Shown: in pieces, positions 1-8,662 of the stretch | Layout of the letters: each line of letters begins with the position of its first letter | Position numbering within the stretch: the stretch's first letter is position 1 | Source: Lysinibacillus boronitolerans JCM 21713 = 10a = NBRC 103108 | GTDB taxonomy: Bacteria > Bacillota > Bacilli > Bacillales_A > Planococcaceae | NCBI RefSeq assembly: GCF_000772935.1 | Contig: NZ_JPVR01000072.1 | Coordinates: 1-64,000 of the forward strand | Length of the DNA stretch: 64,000 bases | Reading direction: 5' to 3' | Made by a program: the position numbers and the translations under genes | Notes under the pieces: model-generated | Told to the model about the DNA's origin: nothing | What the model saw: only the letters and a program-made list of their open reading frames with translations | Databases searched by the model: none

Positions 1-81
1 TATCATTAAATACTATACATCCTACCTATAATTATACTATTGATTACATCGTTCCTCTATCTCTTATCATTTTTCCACTCC

Positions 82-1341
82 TTATGCTAAATGCCCGCCC
101 ACTAAGCGATTCCTTGAAATAGCGGTACCAGCGTTGGTATAGGAGGCTGCACGTAATAAGGCCACCACTCCATATTTTCTACGAATCGCATCCATGACAT
201 GACCAATGACCTGTCGCTGGTCCTTACGCTCATCAAATAAATCAAGCTGAATGCTACGCTCTGGCTCTAAGTTTGTCAGTCTAACAGATAATTGACGCGC
301 TGGCTCACCCGCAAAATGCTCATCTAGTAAGGCCAGACAAGTCTGATACATAACAAGGGTCTCATTGGTTGGACTTTCGATGGTTCTTGAGCGATGGAAC
401 CCCTTCGTCATCGCATTGCGACTGTAAGAGAGCCCCAAGCTAACAGTCCGCCCGACATAGCCTGCTTCTCGTGTACGTCGCATCACATCCTCACACATTT
501 CTAGGAGTACAACCGCAATATCCTTTCGTGTGTGATAATCCTTCATGAGCATTTGGCCCTTCCCAAAGCTTAACGCCGCATTGTTCACTAATGGCTCACC
601 TAATGTGGAGAGATCAATGCCCCATGCATGGTAATAGTATTGATTACCCATAATACCAAAGCGCTTTTCTAATTCGGCTAAATCGGCATGGGCTAATCCA
701 CCGACTGTTTGAATGCCCATCGCATTTAAATTGGCTGCCATCTGTTTCCCAATCCCCCACATATCAGACAACGGACGTACTGGCCAAAGCTTTGTTGGCA
801 CATCGGCATAGGTCCATTTGGCAAAGCCTGTTTTTTTTGCCTCTAAATCTAATGCTAATTTAGCCATCAGCATGTTTGGTCCCATGCCAATAGCGGACGG
901 AATGCGGAACTTTTCATAGATGTCTTCCTGAATCAATTTGGCTACCTGCTCAGGTGAACCCCAAAGTTGCTCTGTGCCTGTTAGATCTACAAAGCTTTCA
1001 TCCACACTATAAACATGGATCGCCTCTGGAGGGACATATTGTGCAATCAGACGCGTAATGGCCATGGACATCTCTAGAAAAAAGGACATTTTTGGTTCAA
1101 ACAACTTAATGTCTGGATGTTTGGGAATTTCATAGCGCCGATTCCCTGTTTTAATGTTAAATTTTTCTTTCATCACTGGTGATGCAGCCAGTACAATACT
1201 GCCAGGTTGTTCAAAATTACCGATGACGGCAATTGGATCTGTCAGCACATCTAGCCCTTCTAGCATGGCAATACAGCTTGCATAAAAGCACTTCATATCA
1301 ATACAAAAAATATCTTTCTGTGGGAAGTCGTTGTAATTCAT
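82..1341 (-). CDS. Y-family DNA polymerase, UvrX/YqjW type
   Basis: Error-prone translesion DNA polymerase that copies past damaged template bases during the SOS response. The 419-residue protein is full length for the UvrX/YqjW group. The first catalytic Asp is near residue 15 (IDMKCFYAS). The SVDESFVDLTG motif places the catalytic Asp-Glu at about 114-115, and a C-terminal little-finger region follows (from about 230). The start codon overlaps the stop of the upstream YolD-like gene by 4 bases, so the two are translationally coupled. The same YolD-polymerase pairing occurs in B. subtilis (yqjX-yqjW). SOS boxes upstream of the pair fit DNA-damage induction. It could be called UvrX or a chromosomal YqjW; sequence alone does not separate them. 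Confidence 0.93.
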   Translation of the reverse strand: MNYNDFPQKDIFCIDMKCFYASCIAMLEGLDVLTDPIAVIGNFEQPGSIVLAASPVMKEKFNIKTGNRRYEIPKHPDIKLFEPKMSFFLEMSMAITRLIAQYVPPEAIHVYSVDESFVDLTGTEQLWGSPEQVAKLIQEDIYEKFRIPSAIGMGPNMLMAKLALDLEAKKTGFAKWTYADVPTKLWPVRPLSDMWGIGKQMAANLNAMGIQTVGGLAHADLAELEKRFGIMGNQYYYHAWGIDLSTLGEPLVNNAALSFGKGQMLMKDYHTRKDIAVVLLEMCEDVMRRTREAGYVGRTVSLGLSYSRNAMTKGFHRSRTIESPTNETLVMYQTCLALLDEHFAGEPARQLSVRLTNLEPERSIQLDLFDERKDQRQVIGHVMDAIRRKYGVVALLRAASYTNAGTAISRNRLVGGHLA

Positions 1342-1559
1342 ATCACCTCAGACTCCCGTTGGAGAATGGGCAGAAGTGCTAGAACATTGTTAATACGAAA
1401 CGTACGCTTCGCTAGCCTTGTAAAGCAAAAGGCGGTAAAGGAATCACCTTTAATATGGATGATTTTCACGCGCCTTTTCGTAATGGCACCTGATTTCGCT
1501 ATATACATCATGTGAACGATTTGGTGACGATGCATGGCTTTTATCAACTGTTCTTTCAT
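1338..1559 (-). CDS. YolD-like family protein
   Basis: Small basic protein of about 73 residues, the usual partner encoded just upstream of UvrX-type polymerases; its biochemical role is not established. I chose the ATG at 1559 because a strong AAAGGAG site lies 8 bases before it. An in-frame ATG 36 bases upstream (1595) has no such site. The stop overlaps the polymerase start (ATGA). The pattern of basic residues and beta-type segments (RRVKIIHIKGDSFTAF) matches the YolD fold. Context suggests co-induction with the polymerase by DNA damage. Confidence 0.82.
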   Translation of the reverse strand: MKEQLIKAMHRHQIVHMMYIAKSGAITKRRVKIIHIKGDSFTAFCFTRLAKRTFRINNVLALLPILQRESEVI

Positions 1560-1620
1560 GTTGAATGCTCCTTTACTGACTCTGTTTGCGTTCATGTTGA
1601 ACAGAGTTTTTAATAACCAA

Positions 1621-1660
1621 GAACAAACGTTTGTGTTTTTATTATACGCACGTATGTTCT
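1621..1660 (-). promoter_or_regulatory. SOS promoter with two LexA-like boxes
   Basis: GAACAAACGTTTG (1621-1633) fits the Gram-positive LexA pattern GAAC-N4-GTTY. A second, weaker box on the minus strand reads GAACATACGTGC (1659-1648). A minus-strand -10 TATAAT (1646-1641) lies between them, so bound LexA would cover the promoter of the YolD/polymerase pair. The -35 is weak. Confidence 0.75.
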
Positions 1661-1778
1661 GAAATAGAAGTGGTAATTTTAGCTAATTTTCATCCTGACA
1701 GAGCTAGCTGTAGCTAGGCATTTGTGTAAGTCTAGGAGCACCTAAAACATAATCTATGATGATGAATAGCTCAATTAC

Positions 1779-2453
1779 ATGAGAAAGGATGTAAGTATCA
1801 GCTCAAATATCGATTATAGCTCCCCTTCTGCAGCGTTCACTTTTGATGTCAATAAAAGTACGCTTTTTAAAAAAGACTCCCGAAATTACATTAATATTCT
1901 CGGTGTGGAACAATTAAATACATTAGAAAATACATCTTTGCTTGATATTTTTTTAAGTAAGGACAATGTCATCGAGCCACATTACCATCAAAATGCAGCA
2001 GAGCTTGTCTATTGTATTGCAGGAGCAGCAACGGTTTCTCTATTGAATCCCTTTACCAAGAAAATTCAAAACTATCCTATCAAGCCTGGGCAGGTTGCCA
2101 ATGTACCACAGGGCTGGTGGCATTATGAAGAAGCCACAGAAGATGACACGCATCTCCTTGCTATTTTTGATGCGCCAACGCCAGAGGTCATTTTAGGCTC
2201 GGATATCTTAAAATTCACACCAGCCAATATTATGGCCCATACGTATTGTTTAGATGAAGAACAATGGAAGAAAACGATTGCACCGATTGTTCCTACGACT
2301 TATATCGGACCAGCAAAAGGCTGCAATCGTGTCAAATCAGCAACCGATCAAGCCCCTTATAAACCAACCATGCCACAGCAATATATGAAACCATGTCCAT
2401 ACCCTTCCCCATACCGTTACCCTTCTATGTATCCTTATGGCACCTACTATTAG
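1779..2453 (+). CDS. Cupin-domain protein with Pro/Tyr-rich tail
   Basis: Single-domain cupin of 224 residues. The first cupin motif is visible around residues 66-80 (HYHQNAAELVYCIAG) and a second His sits in PQGWWHYEEA near 114, so a metal site of the oxalate-decarboxylase type is plausible. The substrate cannot be named. After about residue 190 the protein becomes a Pro/Tyr/Met-rich tail (PYPSPYRYPSMYPYGTYY), a composition familiar from spore-coat and exosporium proteins but unusual on a cupin. The ATG at 1779 has no clear ribosome binding site, and an AAAGGA just after it hints that the true start may differ. It is monocistronic. Confidence 0.72.
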   Translation: MRKDVSISSNIDYSSPSAAFTFDVNKSTLFKKDSRNYINILGVEQLNTLENTSLLDIFLSKDNVIEPHYHQNAAELVYCIAGAATVSLLNPFTKKIQNYPIKPGQVANVPQGWWHYEEATEDDTHLLAIFDAPTPEVILGSDILKFTPANIMAHTYCLDEEQWKKTIAPIVPTTYIGPAKGCNRVKSATDQAPYKPTMPQQYMKPCPYPSPYRYPSMYPYGTYY

Positions 2454-2550
2454 CGACCTCTTATACATTTTTTATTGTAAAAGATGAATAGAATGTCATT
2501 TACTGCTCCATCCTAATCTTAAATCAACCTAAGAGTTAGGAAGTGTCAGG

Positions 2551-3033
2551 ATGACAATGATAAATGAAAATCTAGCATCACTACGATTTAAGGAGATTTT
2601 TAAGCTTTGGTCACAGCTTGGGATCAATCAAGGCTATATTGCTTCAAGTCATGCTTTTTTTAAGCATACACGTGATAAAAACTTAAAAATCCTTACATTG
2701 GAATTTATTCAATGTTTAAAAGAGGAAAATAAACAGCTAACACTGCTATTAAAGGAAAATGGTGTGTTAGCACCAACAGCATCGATAGAATACGGTAAAA
2801 TGAAAATAACAGATATTCGCGGAAAATCTTTCATTAATGATGGCGAAATTAGTGCTATTTTATCGATGAATATTGCCTCCTCTTTAATTGCCGTAAGCCA
2901 AGCTTTAGAACTGGCAGTAAAGAAAACACATCTAACCAAATATGGTGAACTCCATATGCGTTATGCGCTACTTGGAGCGAAATTGATTGACCTAAGTAAG
3001 AGTAAAGGCTGGTTATTAGCCTCTACACACTAA
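2551..3033 (+). CDS. DUF3231-like protein
   Basis: Mostly helical 160-residue protein resembling one half of the DUF3231 family, in which two ferritin-like repeats are usual (about 330 residues). The segment ending LLKENGVLAPTAS matches the characteristic helix followed by a proline-containing turn. This would therefore be a half-length member. DUF3231 proteins are common in spore formers and poorly characterised. The gene follows the cupin by about 100 bases in the same direction, and a terminator follows it. Confidence 0.55.
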   Translation: MTMINENLASLRFKEIFKLWSQLGINQGYIASSHAFFKHTRDKNLKILTLEFIQCLKEENKQLTLLLKENGVLAPTASIEYGKMKITDIRGKSFINDGEISAILSMNIASSLIAVSQALELAVKKTHLTKYGELHMRYALLGAKLIDLSKSKGWLLASTH

Positions 3034-3075
3034 AAAGAAGCCTCCGTTTTATAACTAACGGAAGCTTCTTTTTTT
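3034..3075. terminator. Bidirectional intrinsic terminator
   Basis: Inverted repeat GAAGCcTCCGTT/AACGGAaGCTTC flanked by A and T runs between convergent genes. Confidence 0.85.
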
Positions 3076-3079
3076 ATCT

Positions 3080-5686
3080 TTATCGATTTCTCACGAACAA
3101 TAGCTTATACCATTGATTGACTAGGAATGGTAACACCGATAGGCTATAAATAAAGCCTAGCTGTGCTAGTGTTAATGGAGCCACCTCAAAGACCGTTGTA
3201 AGCATCGGCATAAACAAAACAATGTGTAAACTTAGCACACCAATGATAAAGGCGAACCATGTATATTTATTCGAAAATACACCAATCGCAAAGATGGATT
3301 GTTTGGAGCGAGAATTAAAGCCATGCACTAATCTTGACAAGCATAGTGTTGTAAAGGCCATCGTGCTTGCTGTTAGCGTATCACCTGTCGATAAACCGAT
3401 TTGAAACGCAATAATGGTGGAAATGGCGATTAATATCCCTTCAAGCACAACTTGTGTTGTAAAGGCTTTATTTAATAAAGGGGTATGAATGTTTCTAGGC
3501 TTGTCCTTCATTGTTTTCTTATTATTTGGCTCTAAACCGATGGCAATAGCAGGCAGACTATCTGTTAATAAGTTGATGAATAGTAGATGGACAGGTGCGA
3601 AAGGAACAGGTAAGCCCAGAACCGTTGCATATAACACGACAAAAATAGCGCCTGCATTTCCAGATAATAAGAACAGAATAGCATTTTTAATATTTGTATA
3701 GATGCTACGACCATTGGCAATTGCCTTGACAATCGTTGAAAAATTATCATCCGTTAAAATCATGGATGAGGCATCTTTTGCAACCTCTGTGCCTGTCACG
3801 CCCATAGCCACCCCAATATCTGCTTGCTTCAAAGCAGGTCCATCATTGACACCATCTCCTGTCATGGCCACAACATGTCCTTTATCCTGCCATGCTTTAA
3901 CAATTCGAATTTTTTGGGCTGGTGTAACACGGGCATACACAGAATAATCCTGTACTTTCTCTTGCAGCTCTTGATCAGTTAAGCCTTCGAGCGCATGTCC
4001 CTCTATAGCTTCAGCTGGATTTTTCAAAATACCAATTTGTTCGGCGATCGCGGTTGCTGTAATTTTATGGTCACCTGTAATCATGACGGGCTTAATGCCT
4101 GCCTTTATGCAGCTTTCCACAGCCTCTTTCGACTCTTTTCTTGGCGGGTCCATCATCGCCACTAAGCCGACAAAGATTAAATCTCGTTCCGCTCGTGGAT
4201 CGACTTTTTGTAGAGGCAATACCTCCTTATAAGCAATGGCTAACACCCTTAAGCCATTCATAGAAAAATCACGGTTCACCGCCTCGATTTTCTGGCGATG
4301 CTGCGGGGTTATCTCAAAAATACCTGTTGATGTTTTGATTCGCGTTACTTTTGGCAAGAGTACATCCAGAGCCCCTTTGGTAATCATGATGGATTGCTTG
4401 TCCATCTGATTGACAGTGCTCATGAGCTTCCTCGCCGAATCAAATGGAATTTCAGCCAGTCTTGGATATTGCTCACGTATATTCAATTCATCTAAACCAT
4501 ATTGTTTCCCCAATTTCACAAGCGCAATTTCTGTAGGATCACCAATTTCTTTCTGCTCGCGCTCGACAGCATCACTACATAAAAGCGCTTTTACCATTAA
4601 CTCTTTTTCCACTGGGTTCGTTGGATTAAGCCAATCATGGGGAATCTTCTTCTGATCTACAAAAACTTCCTGTACCACCATTTTATTTTCTGTTAAAGTA
4701 CCTGTTTTATCAGAGCAAATGACCGATACACTCCCCAAGCTTTCCACAGCATAAAGCTTGCGAATAATTGCATTTTCCTTCGCCATCTTTTGGGTGCCAA
4801 AAGCTAATACGATTGTCACGATGGAACTCAAAGCCTCGGGGATAGCCGCAACGGCAAGAGATACGGCAAACATAAAGGACTCTACTAAGGCTCGTCCTCG
4901 GATAAGGTCAATCGTAAAGATTGCTAAACAAATCAGCGTAATCCCTAAGGCTAACTTTTCACCGAATTGATCGAGACTAATTTGTAATGGTGTTTTCTTT
5001 TCCTTGGCTGTATCGAGTAAATTCGCAATTTTTCCGATTTCCGTCTGCATCCCAATTGCCGTAACCATCACGATGCCACGTCCATTGGTCACAAAGCTTC
5101 CTGAATACACCATATTTTTTTTATCCGCAATGGTGATATTGTTTTTTCGAATAGGGTCTGTGCTTTTTGCCACAGCTATCGATTCACCTGTAAGAGAGCT
5201 TTCGTTGATGTGTAAATTATGGCTTTCTAGTAGTCTTCCATCCGCATTAATATAATCTCCCGCCTCCAACATCAGAAGATCCCCTACCACAATTTCTTCA
5301 GAAGGAATTTCTACTAGTCGATTATTGCGCATGACCTTGGCAATGGGAGAGGTCAATGCTTTCAGATTATCTAATGATTGCTCTGCCTTGACATGCTGCA
5401 CTGTACCTAAAATGGCATTTAAAATAACCACAATCATGATTACAATGGTGCTTTCTACTTCTCCTAGTAGAAAGGAAACGAAGGCAGCAACAAGTAAAAT
5501 GATGACCAATAAATCTTTGAATTGGCCCATAAAAACAGCCAACGTACTTGTTTTTTTCCCTTCCTCTAATACATTACAGCCATAGACCTGTTGCCTCTTT
5601 TGGACGTCATCATCAGTCAAACCTTGCGTGGTGACGTTCAATATCTTCATGACTTCAGCAGATGATTGTTGATGATATTCAGTCAT
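3080..5686 (-). CDS. P2A-type calcium-transporting ATPase
   Basis: ATP-driven cation pump of the plasma membrane, most likely exporting Ca2+. The 868-residue length is normal. All signature motifs are present: TGES in the actuator domain (near 166), PEAL in M4, the phosphorylated Asp in DKTGTLT (near 327), and TGDH and TGDGVNDGPALKQADIGVAMG in the P domain. M6 carries NLLTDSLPA, whose Asn and Asp are Ca2+ ligands in this family. The PEALSSIVTIVLAFGTQKM stretch resembles Listeria LMCA1 more than B. subtilis YloB. No manganese riboswitch of the yybP type is visible upstream. It appears monocistronic. Confidence 0.92.
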   Translation of the reverse strand: MTEYHQQSSAEVMKILNVTTQGLTDDDVQKRQQVYGCNVLEEGKKTSTLAVFMGQFKDLLVIILLVAAFVSFLLGEVESTIVIMIVVILNAILGTVQHVKAEQSLDNLKALTSPIAKVMRNNRLVEIPSEEIVVGDLLMLEAGDYINADGRLLESHNLHINESSLTGESIAVAKSTDPIRKNNITIADKKNMVYSGSFVTNGRGIVMVTAIGMQTEIGKIANLLDTAKEKKTPLQISLDQFGEKLALGITLICLAIFTIDLIRGRALVESFMFAVSLAVAAIPEALSSIVTIVLAFGTQKMAKENAIIRKLYAVESLGSVSVICSDKTGTLTENKMVVQEVFVDQKKIPHDWLNPTNPVEKELMVKALLCSDAVEREQKEIGDPTEIALVKLGKQYGLDELNIREQYPRLAEIPFDSARKLMSTVNQMDKQSIMITKGALDVLLPKVTRIKTSTGIFEITPQHRQKIEAVNRDFSMNGLRVLAIAYKEVLPLQKVDPRAERDLIFVGLVAMMDPPRKESKEAVESCIKAGIKPVMITGDHKITATAIAEQIGILKNPAEAIEGHALEGLTDQELQEKVQDYSVYARVTPAQKIRIVKAWQDKGHVVAMTGDGVNDGPALKQADIGVAMGVTGTEVAKDASSMILTDDNFSTIVKAIANGRSIYTNIKNAILFLLSGNAGAIFVVLYATVLGLPVPFAPVHLLFINLLTDSLPAIAIGLEPNNKKTMKDKPRNIHTPLLNKAFTTQVVLEGILIAISTIIAFQIGLSTGDTLTASTMAFTTLCLSRLVHGFNSRSKQSIFAIGVFSNKYTWFAFIIGVLSLHIVLFMPMLTTVFEVAPLTLAQLGFIYSLSVLPFLVNQWYKLLFVRNR

Positions 5687-5888
5687 TGGATTCTCCTTCC
5701 ATTTACAAGATTTGAAAGTCTCCTACTATTCTTAAAAAATAATATTCGCTCTTAAAATCTCAAACTACTCAAATCTGTAAATTCATTAACTACAACAATC
5801 TATTCCATAGAGAATTAGAGTATGCTAAGAAACCATAGAGAAATTAATTTTGGAAAGTGTACGAAAATAGATTCATGCAAACCAATTT

Positions 5889-5924
5889 AAAAAGGTATTG
5901 GGACGGCTTTCCCAATACCTTTCA
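5889..5924 (-). terminator. Terminator of the purine efflux gene
   Basis: AAGGTATTGGG/CCCAATACCTT stem with a T run on the minus strand, about 15 bases past the stop at 5939. Confidence 0.85.
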
Positions 5925-5938
5925 TGGCGATTGTTCGA

Positions 5939-7129
5939 TTATGAATGATGGTGTGCTGATTGATAATCTACGTGCTGCTCCTGTCTAAGAGGTGCTCTTT
6001 TAATAGAAAAGATCGCGCAGCCTAAGGCACACAGAACTAGAATCGTACCGAAGCTAGCGAGGTGCATTACAGACCCTGTCCATGCAAACATTGCGCCACC
6101 AACTGCTGATCCGATAGAAATACCAATTTGTAGAGCAGCTGTATTTAGGCTTTGCTGAATATCCGATGATTGAGGATCCGCCTGTATTAAGTAATTTTGT
6201 AATGGCGGTGTCAGTGCCCAGCTCAATGCACCCCATAAAACCGTAAACACTAAAAACAGTGGAAGGGCAATAATTGTATAAGGAATACTGAATAAGACAA
6301 TGGCAAAGGCTGAGACAATTAAAATAATGGCTTTACTTGTACCAATTTTATCACTCACCCAGCCACCTACAGCATTCCCACTAACAGAGGCAATACCAAA
6401 GATTAAGTAACAAATACTAACCCATGAAGCACTCATATCAAATGCCTCTACTAAAAATGGTGTTAAATAGGCGTACAGCATGTAATGACCAGCTAGCATA
6501 AACAGGGTAGTTAACTGTGCTGTCAGGATTTTCAAATTCGCCAGGGATTTGATTTGCGCCTTGAGTGGCACTACTTCTCCAATTGGCATTTTTTCAAGTA
6601 ATAGGGCAATTAATATCATGGAAATCGTTGACAGTACACTAATACCTAAAAATACAGCCCGCCAGCCAAACGCTTCTGTAATAAAAATACCCATTGGCAC
6701 ACCGATCACAAGTGCAGAACTTACGCCCATAAAAACAAGCCCTAATGCTTTAGCACGATGGCGAGGCTCTACAATTTTAGTTGTAATCGTTAATGATAAA
6801 ACAATTACTAACGCTGTACTCATAGCTGTGAAAATACGCGCAATTAGCACAATGATGAACGTTGTACTAAAGAAGGTCATTAGATTCCCTAACGTGAAAA
6901 TAAATAAAGAAATAAGGAATAAGCGCTTCCGCTCCACCTTGGCTGTCAAGGAAAGTAGAACAGGCGCAGAAATCGCATAAACAAGTGCAAAAATAGTAAT
7001 TAATTGTCCCGCTGTCGCTAAAGATACATTTAAATCCTCTGCAATATTAGGCAGTATTCCGCCAACAATTAATTCAACTAACCCTACTGCAAAGGTAGTC
7101 ACAGCAAGAATATAAACTCTCCAATTCAT
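5939..7129 (-). CDS. pbuE: PbuE-like purine efflux MFS transporter
   Basis: Twelve-helix major facilitator (DHA1) exporter of 396 residues. It is strikingly similar along its length to B. subtilis PbuE (YdhL), the hypoxanthine/adenine efflux pump. Shared landmarks include AVGLVELIVGGILP at the N terminus, KVERKRLFLI in the first cytoplasmic loop, and SSDIQQSLNTAALQIGI near residue 325. A purine riboswitch directly upstream supports purines as substrates. The riboswitch has a C at the ligand-specifying position, which predicts guanine/hypoxanthine control rather than the adenine control known for B. subtilis pbuE. The GGGGAG ribosome binding site precedes ATG 7129. A local terminator makes the gene a single unit. 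Confidence 0.88.
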   Translation of the reverse strand: MNWRVYILAVTTFAVGLVELIVGGILPNIAEDLNVSLATAGQLITIFALVYAISAPVLLSLTAKVERKRLFLISLFIFTLGNLMTFFSTTFIIVLIARIFTAMSTALVIVLSLTITTKIVEPRHRAKALGLVFMGVSSALVIGVPMGIFITEAFGWRAVFLGISVLSTISMILIALLLEKMPIGEVVPLKAQIKSLANLKILTAQLTTLFMLAGHYMLYAYLTPFLVEAFDMSASWVSICYLIFGIASVSGNAVGGWVSDKIGTSKAIILIVSAFAIVLFSIPYTIIALPLFLVFTVLWGALSWALTPPLQNYLIQADPQSSDIQQSLNTAALQIGISIGSAVGGAMFAWTGSVMHLASFGTILVLCALGCAIFSIKRAPLRQEQHVDYQSAHHHS

Positions 7130-7182
7130 CGTAATCTCCCCTTCGTTACACGCTCATTTTTGTAGGAGATTGTTTTAAAACA

Positions 7183-7285
7183 AAATAAAAAATCCTAACT
7201 ACAAAAATGAAGCAAAGTTTTGTAGTCAGGATTTTATGGTTCCTGGTAGAGACCCTCAATCCATATTATTGAGGTTATACAGATC
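7183..7285 (-). promoter_or_regulatory. Purine (guanine-type) riboswitch with overlapping terminator
   Basis: Read on the minus strand. P2 is CCUCAAU/AUUGAGG closing the 7-base loop AAUAUGG, followed by the conserved junction UCUCUACC. The P3 loop contains CCAUAAA, able to kiss the P2 loop. The 3' junction GACUAC (7227-7222) has C at 7225, the position that is C in guanine and U in adenine aptamers. An intrinsic terminator (arms 7233-7218 and 7207-7191, then a U tract) uses the same bases as the 3' side of the aptamer. Ligand binding should therefore block the terminator, giving an ON switch. P1 is short. Confidence 0.9.
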
Positions 7286-7302
7286 AAATATTTACTCTAG
7301 CT

Positions 7303-7331
7303 ATAGTAGCACATCAAAATTTCATTGACAA
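7303..7331 (-). promoter_or_regulatory. SigA-type promoter for riboswitch and purine pump
   Basis: TTGTCA (-35, 7331-7326), a 17-base spacer and TACTAT (-10, 7308-7303) lie just before the aptamer. Confidence 0.7.
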
Positions 7332-7462
7332 TAGCTTTTTTTCATAGAATTCATTGCATCTAAAAATCTTTTTGGCAAGAGAAAATTTCGATTTTCTGCT
7401 TATATTTCGACGAATTTGACCATATATATAAACATACAATAACTATTTTACGAGGTGATTGT

Positions 7463-7666
7463 TTGCGTATAGTAGGATTTGTCTGCTATTTTTTAATACT
7501 ATTTTATGGCGTAGAATTAGTAGAAGAAGCGTTCACAAATGAAGAACCAGCAATGCAATCTCCCATGAAAAGTAAGTCATCGCCCATCAAGGAAACCGTT
7601 GAAAATTCAAGGATTTGTGTCTATTATCCCACTTATAAAAGCTGTACCGATTTACCCCAACATTAA
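7463..7666 (+). CDS. Small secreted or membrane-anchored protein
   Basis: A 67-residue protein I do not recognise. The start is TTG at 7463, chosen because GAGGTG lies 5 bases upstream and the next in-frame starts have nothing comparable. Residues 3-20 form a hydrophobic segment that could be a signal peptide or anchor. The remainder is polar, with two Cys near the end (RICVYYPTYKSC) that could form a disulphide outside the cell. A good terminator follows immediately, supporting a real small transcription unit. Confidence 0.5.
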   Translation: MRIVGFVCYFLILFYGVELVEEAFTNEEPAMQSPMKSKSSPIKETVENSRICVYYPTYKSCTDLPQH

Positions 7667-7700
7667 AAAAGAGGCTACTCAATAGAGTGACCTCTTTTTT
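7665..7700. terminator. Bidirectional terminator
   Basis: AAAAAAGAGGC..GAGT..CCTCTTTTTT hairpin between the small gene and the converging signal peptidase gene. Confidence 0.8.
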
Positions 7701-7702
7701 CA

Positions 7703-8269
7703 TCATTTTGAGCCAATATGAAAATGACTAAATGGATATAGGATTAATTTTGATTCACCAAACACTGCATCCTCTGAAATTAAACCATAATGGCGACTGT
7801 CACTACTTTTTAGGCGATTGTCACCAAGCACAAAATACATGCCCTCTGGCACTTCTTTTTCATTCACTAATTGCTCCAATGTAAAGTTTTCCGTAATGCG
7901 CAATTGATTAGGATCATCCGTTTGACGGTTCACATAATCTTCTTTGTATGCTTTGCCATTGACGTACAATACATCGTCTTTCATTTCCACTTTATCCCCT
8001 GGAAGACCAATGACACGTTTAATATATAGCTCATCTTCGACAGGTGATTGGAAAACAATTTGATCGAAACGCTCGATTTTACTTGTTTTGCTTACAATAA
8101 TAATATCCTTATCGTGATAAGTCGGATACATGGATGCTCCCTGCACTTTAATCGGCGCAAATAAAAATTGCTTACAGCCAAAAACAACAACAGCTGTAAT
8201 GACAATAATTTTGATGTAGGATAATATTTCTTTTTTTAGATTGGATGTTTTTTCCGCTTGCATGCTCAT
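7703..8269 (-). CDS. Signal peptidase I
   Basis: Membrane serine protease that removes signal peptides from secreted proteins. The 188 residues match the Gram-positive SipS/SipT type. One N-terminal transmembrane segment (about 18-37) is followed by the catalytic Ser46 in GASMYPT, the general-base Lys84 in YIKRVIGLPGD, and the conserved GDNR..SSDSR box near 150-160. The active site faces the outside. It appears monocistronic. B. subtilis has several paralogues, so I do not assign a particular sip letter. A possible ECF-type promoter lies upstream. Confidence 0.95.
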   Translation of the reverse strand: MSMQAEKTSNLKKEILSYIKIIVITAVVVFGCKQFLFAPIKVQGASMYPTYHDKDIIIVSKTSKIERFDQIVFQSPVEDELYIKRVIGLPGDKVEMKDDVLYVNGKAYKEDYVNRQTDDPNQLRITENFTLEQLVNEKEVPEGMYFVLGDNRLKSSDSRHYGLISEDAVFGESKLILYPFSHFHIGSK

Positions 8270-8316
8270 TCCCCGATACTGTTTTTTTAATAGTATAACA
8301 TTTTCTCACTATTATT

Positions 8317-8343
8317 GACGAATGAATCACACAAATTGTTTCC
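8317..8343 (-). promoter_or_regulatory. Possible ECF-sigma promoter of signal peptidase gene
   Basis: GGAAAC, a 17-base spacer, then CGTC on the minus strand. This resembles the motif before the ECF sigma gene in this window but with one extra spacer base. A SigA-like -10 TATACT closer to the gene is an alternative. Confidence 0.35.
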
Positions 8344-8356
8344 TATTCATAGAAAA

Positions 8357-8387
8357 ATAGACAAGGCTACAAAGTAACATTGTCTAG
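8357..8387 (-). terminator. Terminator of 36-residue peptide gene
   Basis: TAGACAA/TTGTCTA stem followed by a short T run on the minus strand. Confidence 0.5.
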
Positions 8388-8412
8388 AAATTGATATTTT
8401 GCTGTTTCATCG

Positions 8413-8523
8413 TTATGAATGGTTAGTTTGTGTAGCAGAGTGATGCTGCTCGTTTAATAAATCTACTGCTAATACGATACCCACTGGTAATGCAAATGCT
8501 AATAAAATTGTGCCTATAATCAT
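8413..8523 (-). CDS. 36-residue single-pass membrane peptide
   Basis: ATG at 8523 is preceded by a strong AAAGGAG 8 bases away. Upstream in-frame starts lack a binding site. Residues 1-24 are a near-continuous hydrophobic helix (MIIGTILLAFALPVGIVLAV), then a short polar His/Asn-rich tail. No family is recognised. Its size and topology resemble the small membrane peptides common in Bacillales. A hairpin lies downstream. Confidence 0.6.
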   Translation of the reverse strand: MIIGTILLAFALPVGIVLAVDLLNEQHHSATQTNHS

Positions 8524-8611
8524 CACAATCACTCCTTTAACCATTTCTAATGTCAGTATACACTTAATTTTCTGATATTTCAAGAAATATCGAAAAAAGA
8601 TGAATAACAGC

Positions 8612-8658
8612 AAAAAAATCATTCAACTAGGCATGCACCCTACCTGAATGATTTTTTA
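8612..8658. terminator. Intrinsic terminator
   Basis: AAAAAATCATTCA/TGAATGATTTTTT inverted repeat immediately after the 47-codon reading frame on the minus strand. It is symmetrical enough to work both ways. Confidence 0.75.
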
Positions 8659-8662
8659 TCCC

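Noticed and set aside
3222-5585. Plus-strand frames opposite the P-type ATPase
   Set aside because: Antisense shadows of the ATPase motifs; no ribosome sites or family likeness.
5687-5938. Manganese (yybP-ykoY) riboswitch before the P-type ATPase
   Set aside because: No matching conserved loops; the leader is short and AT-rich.
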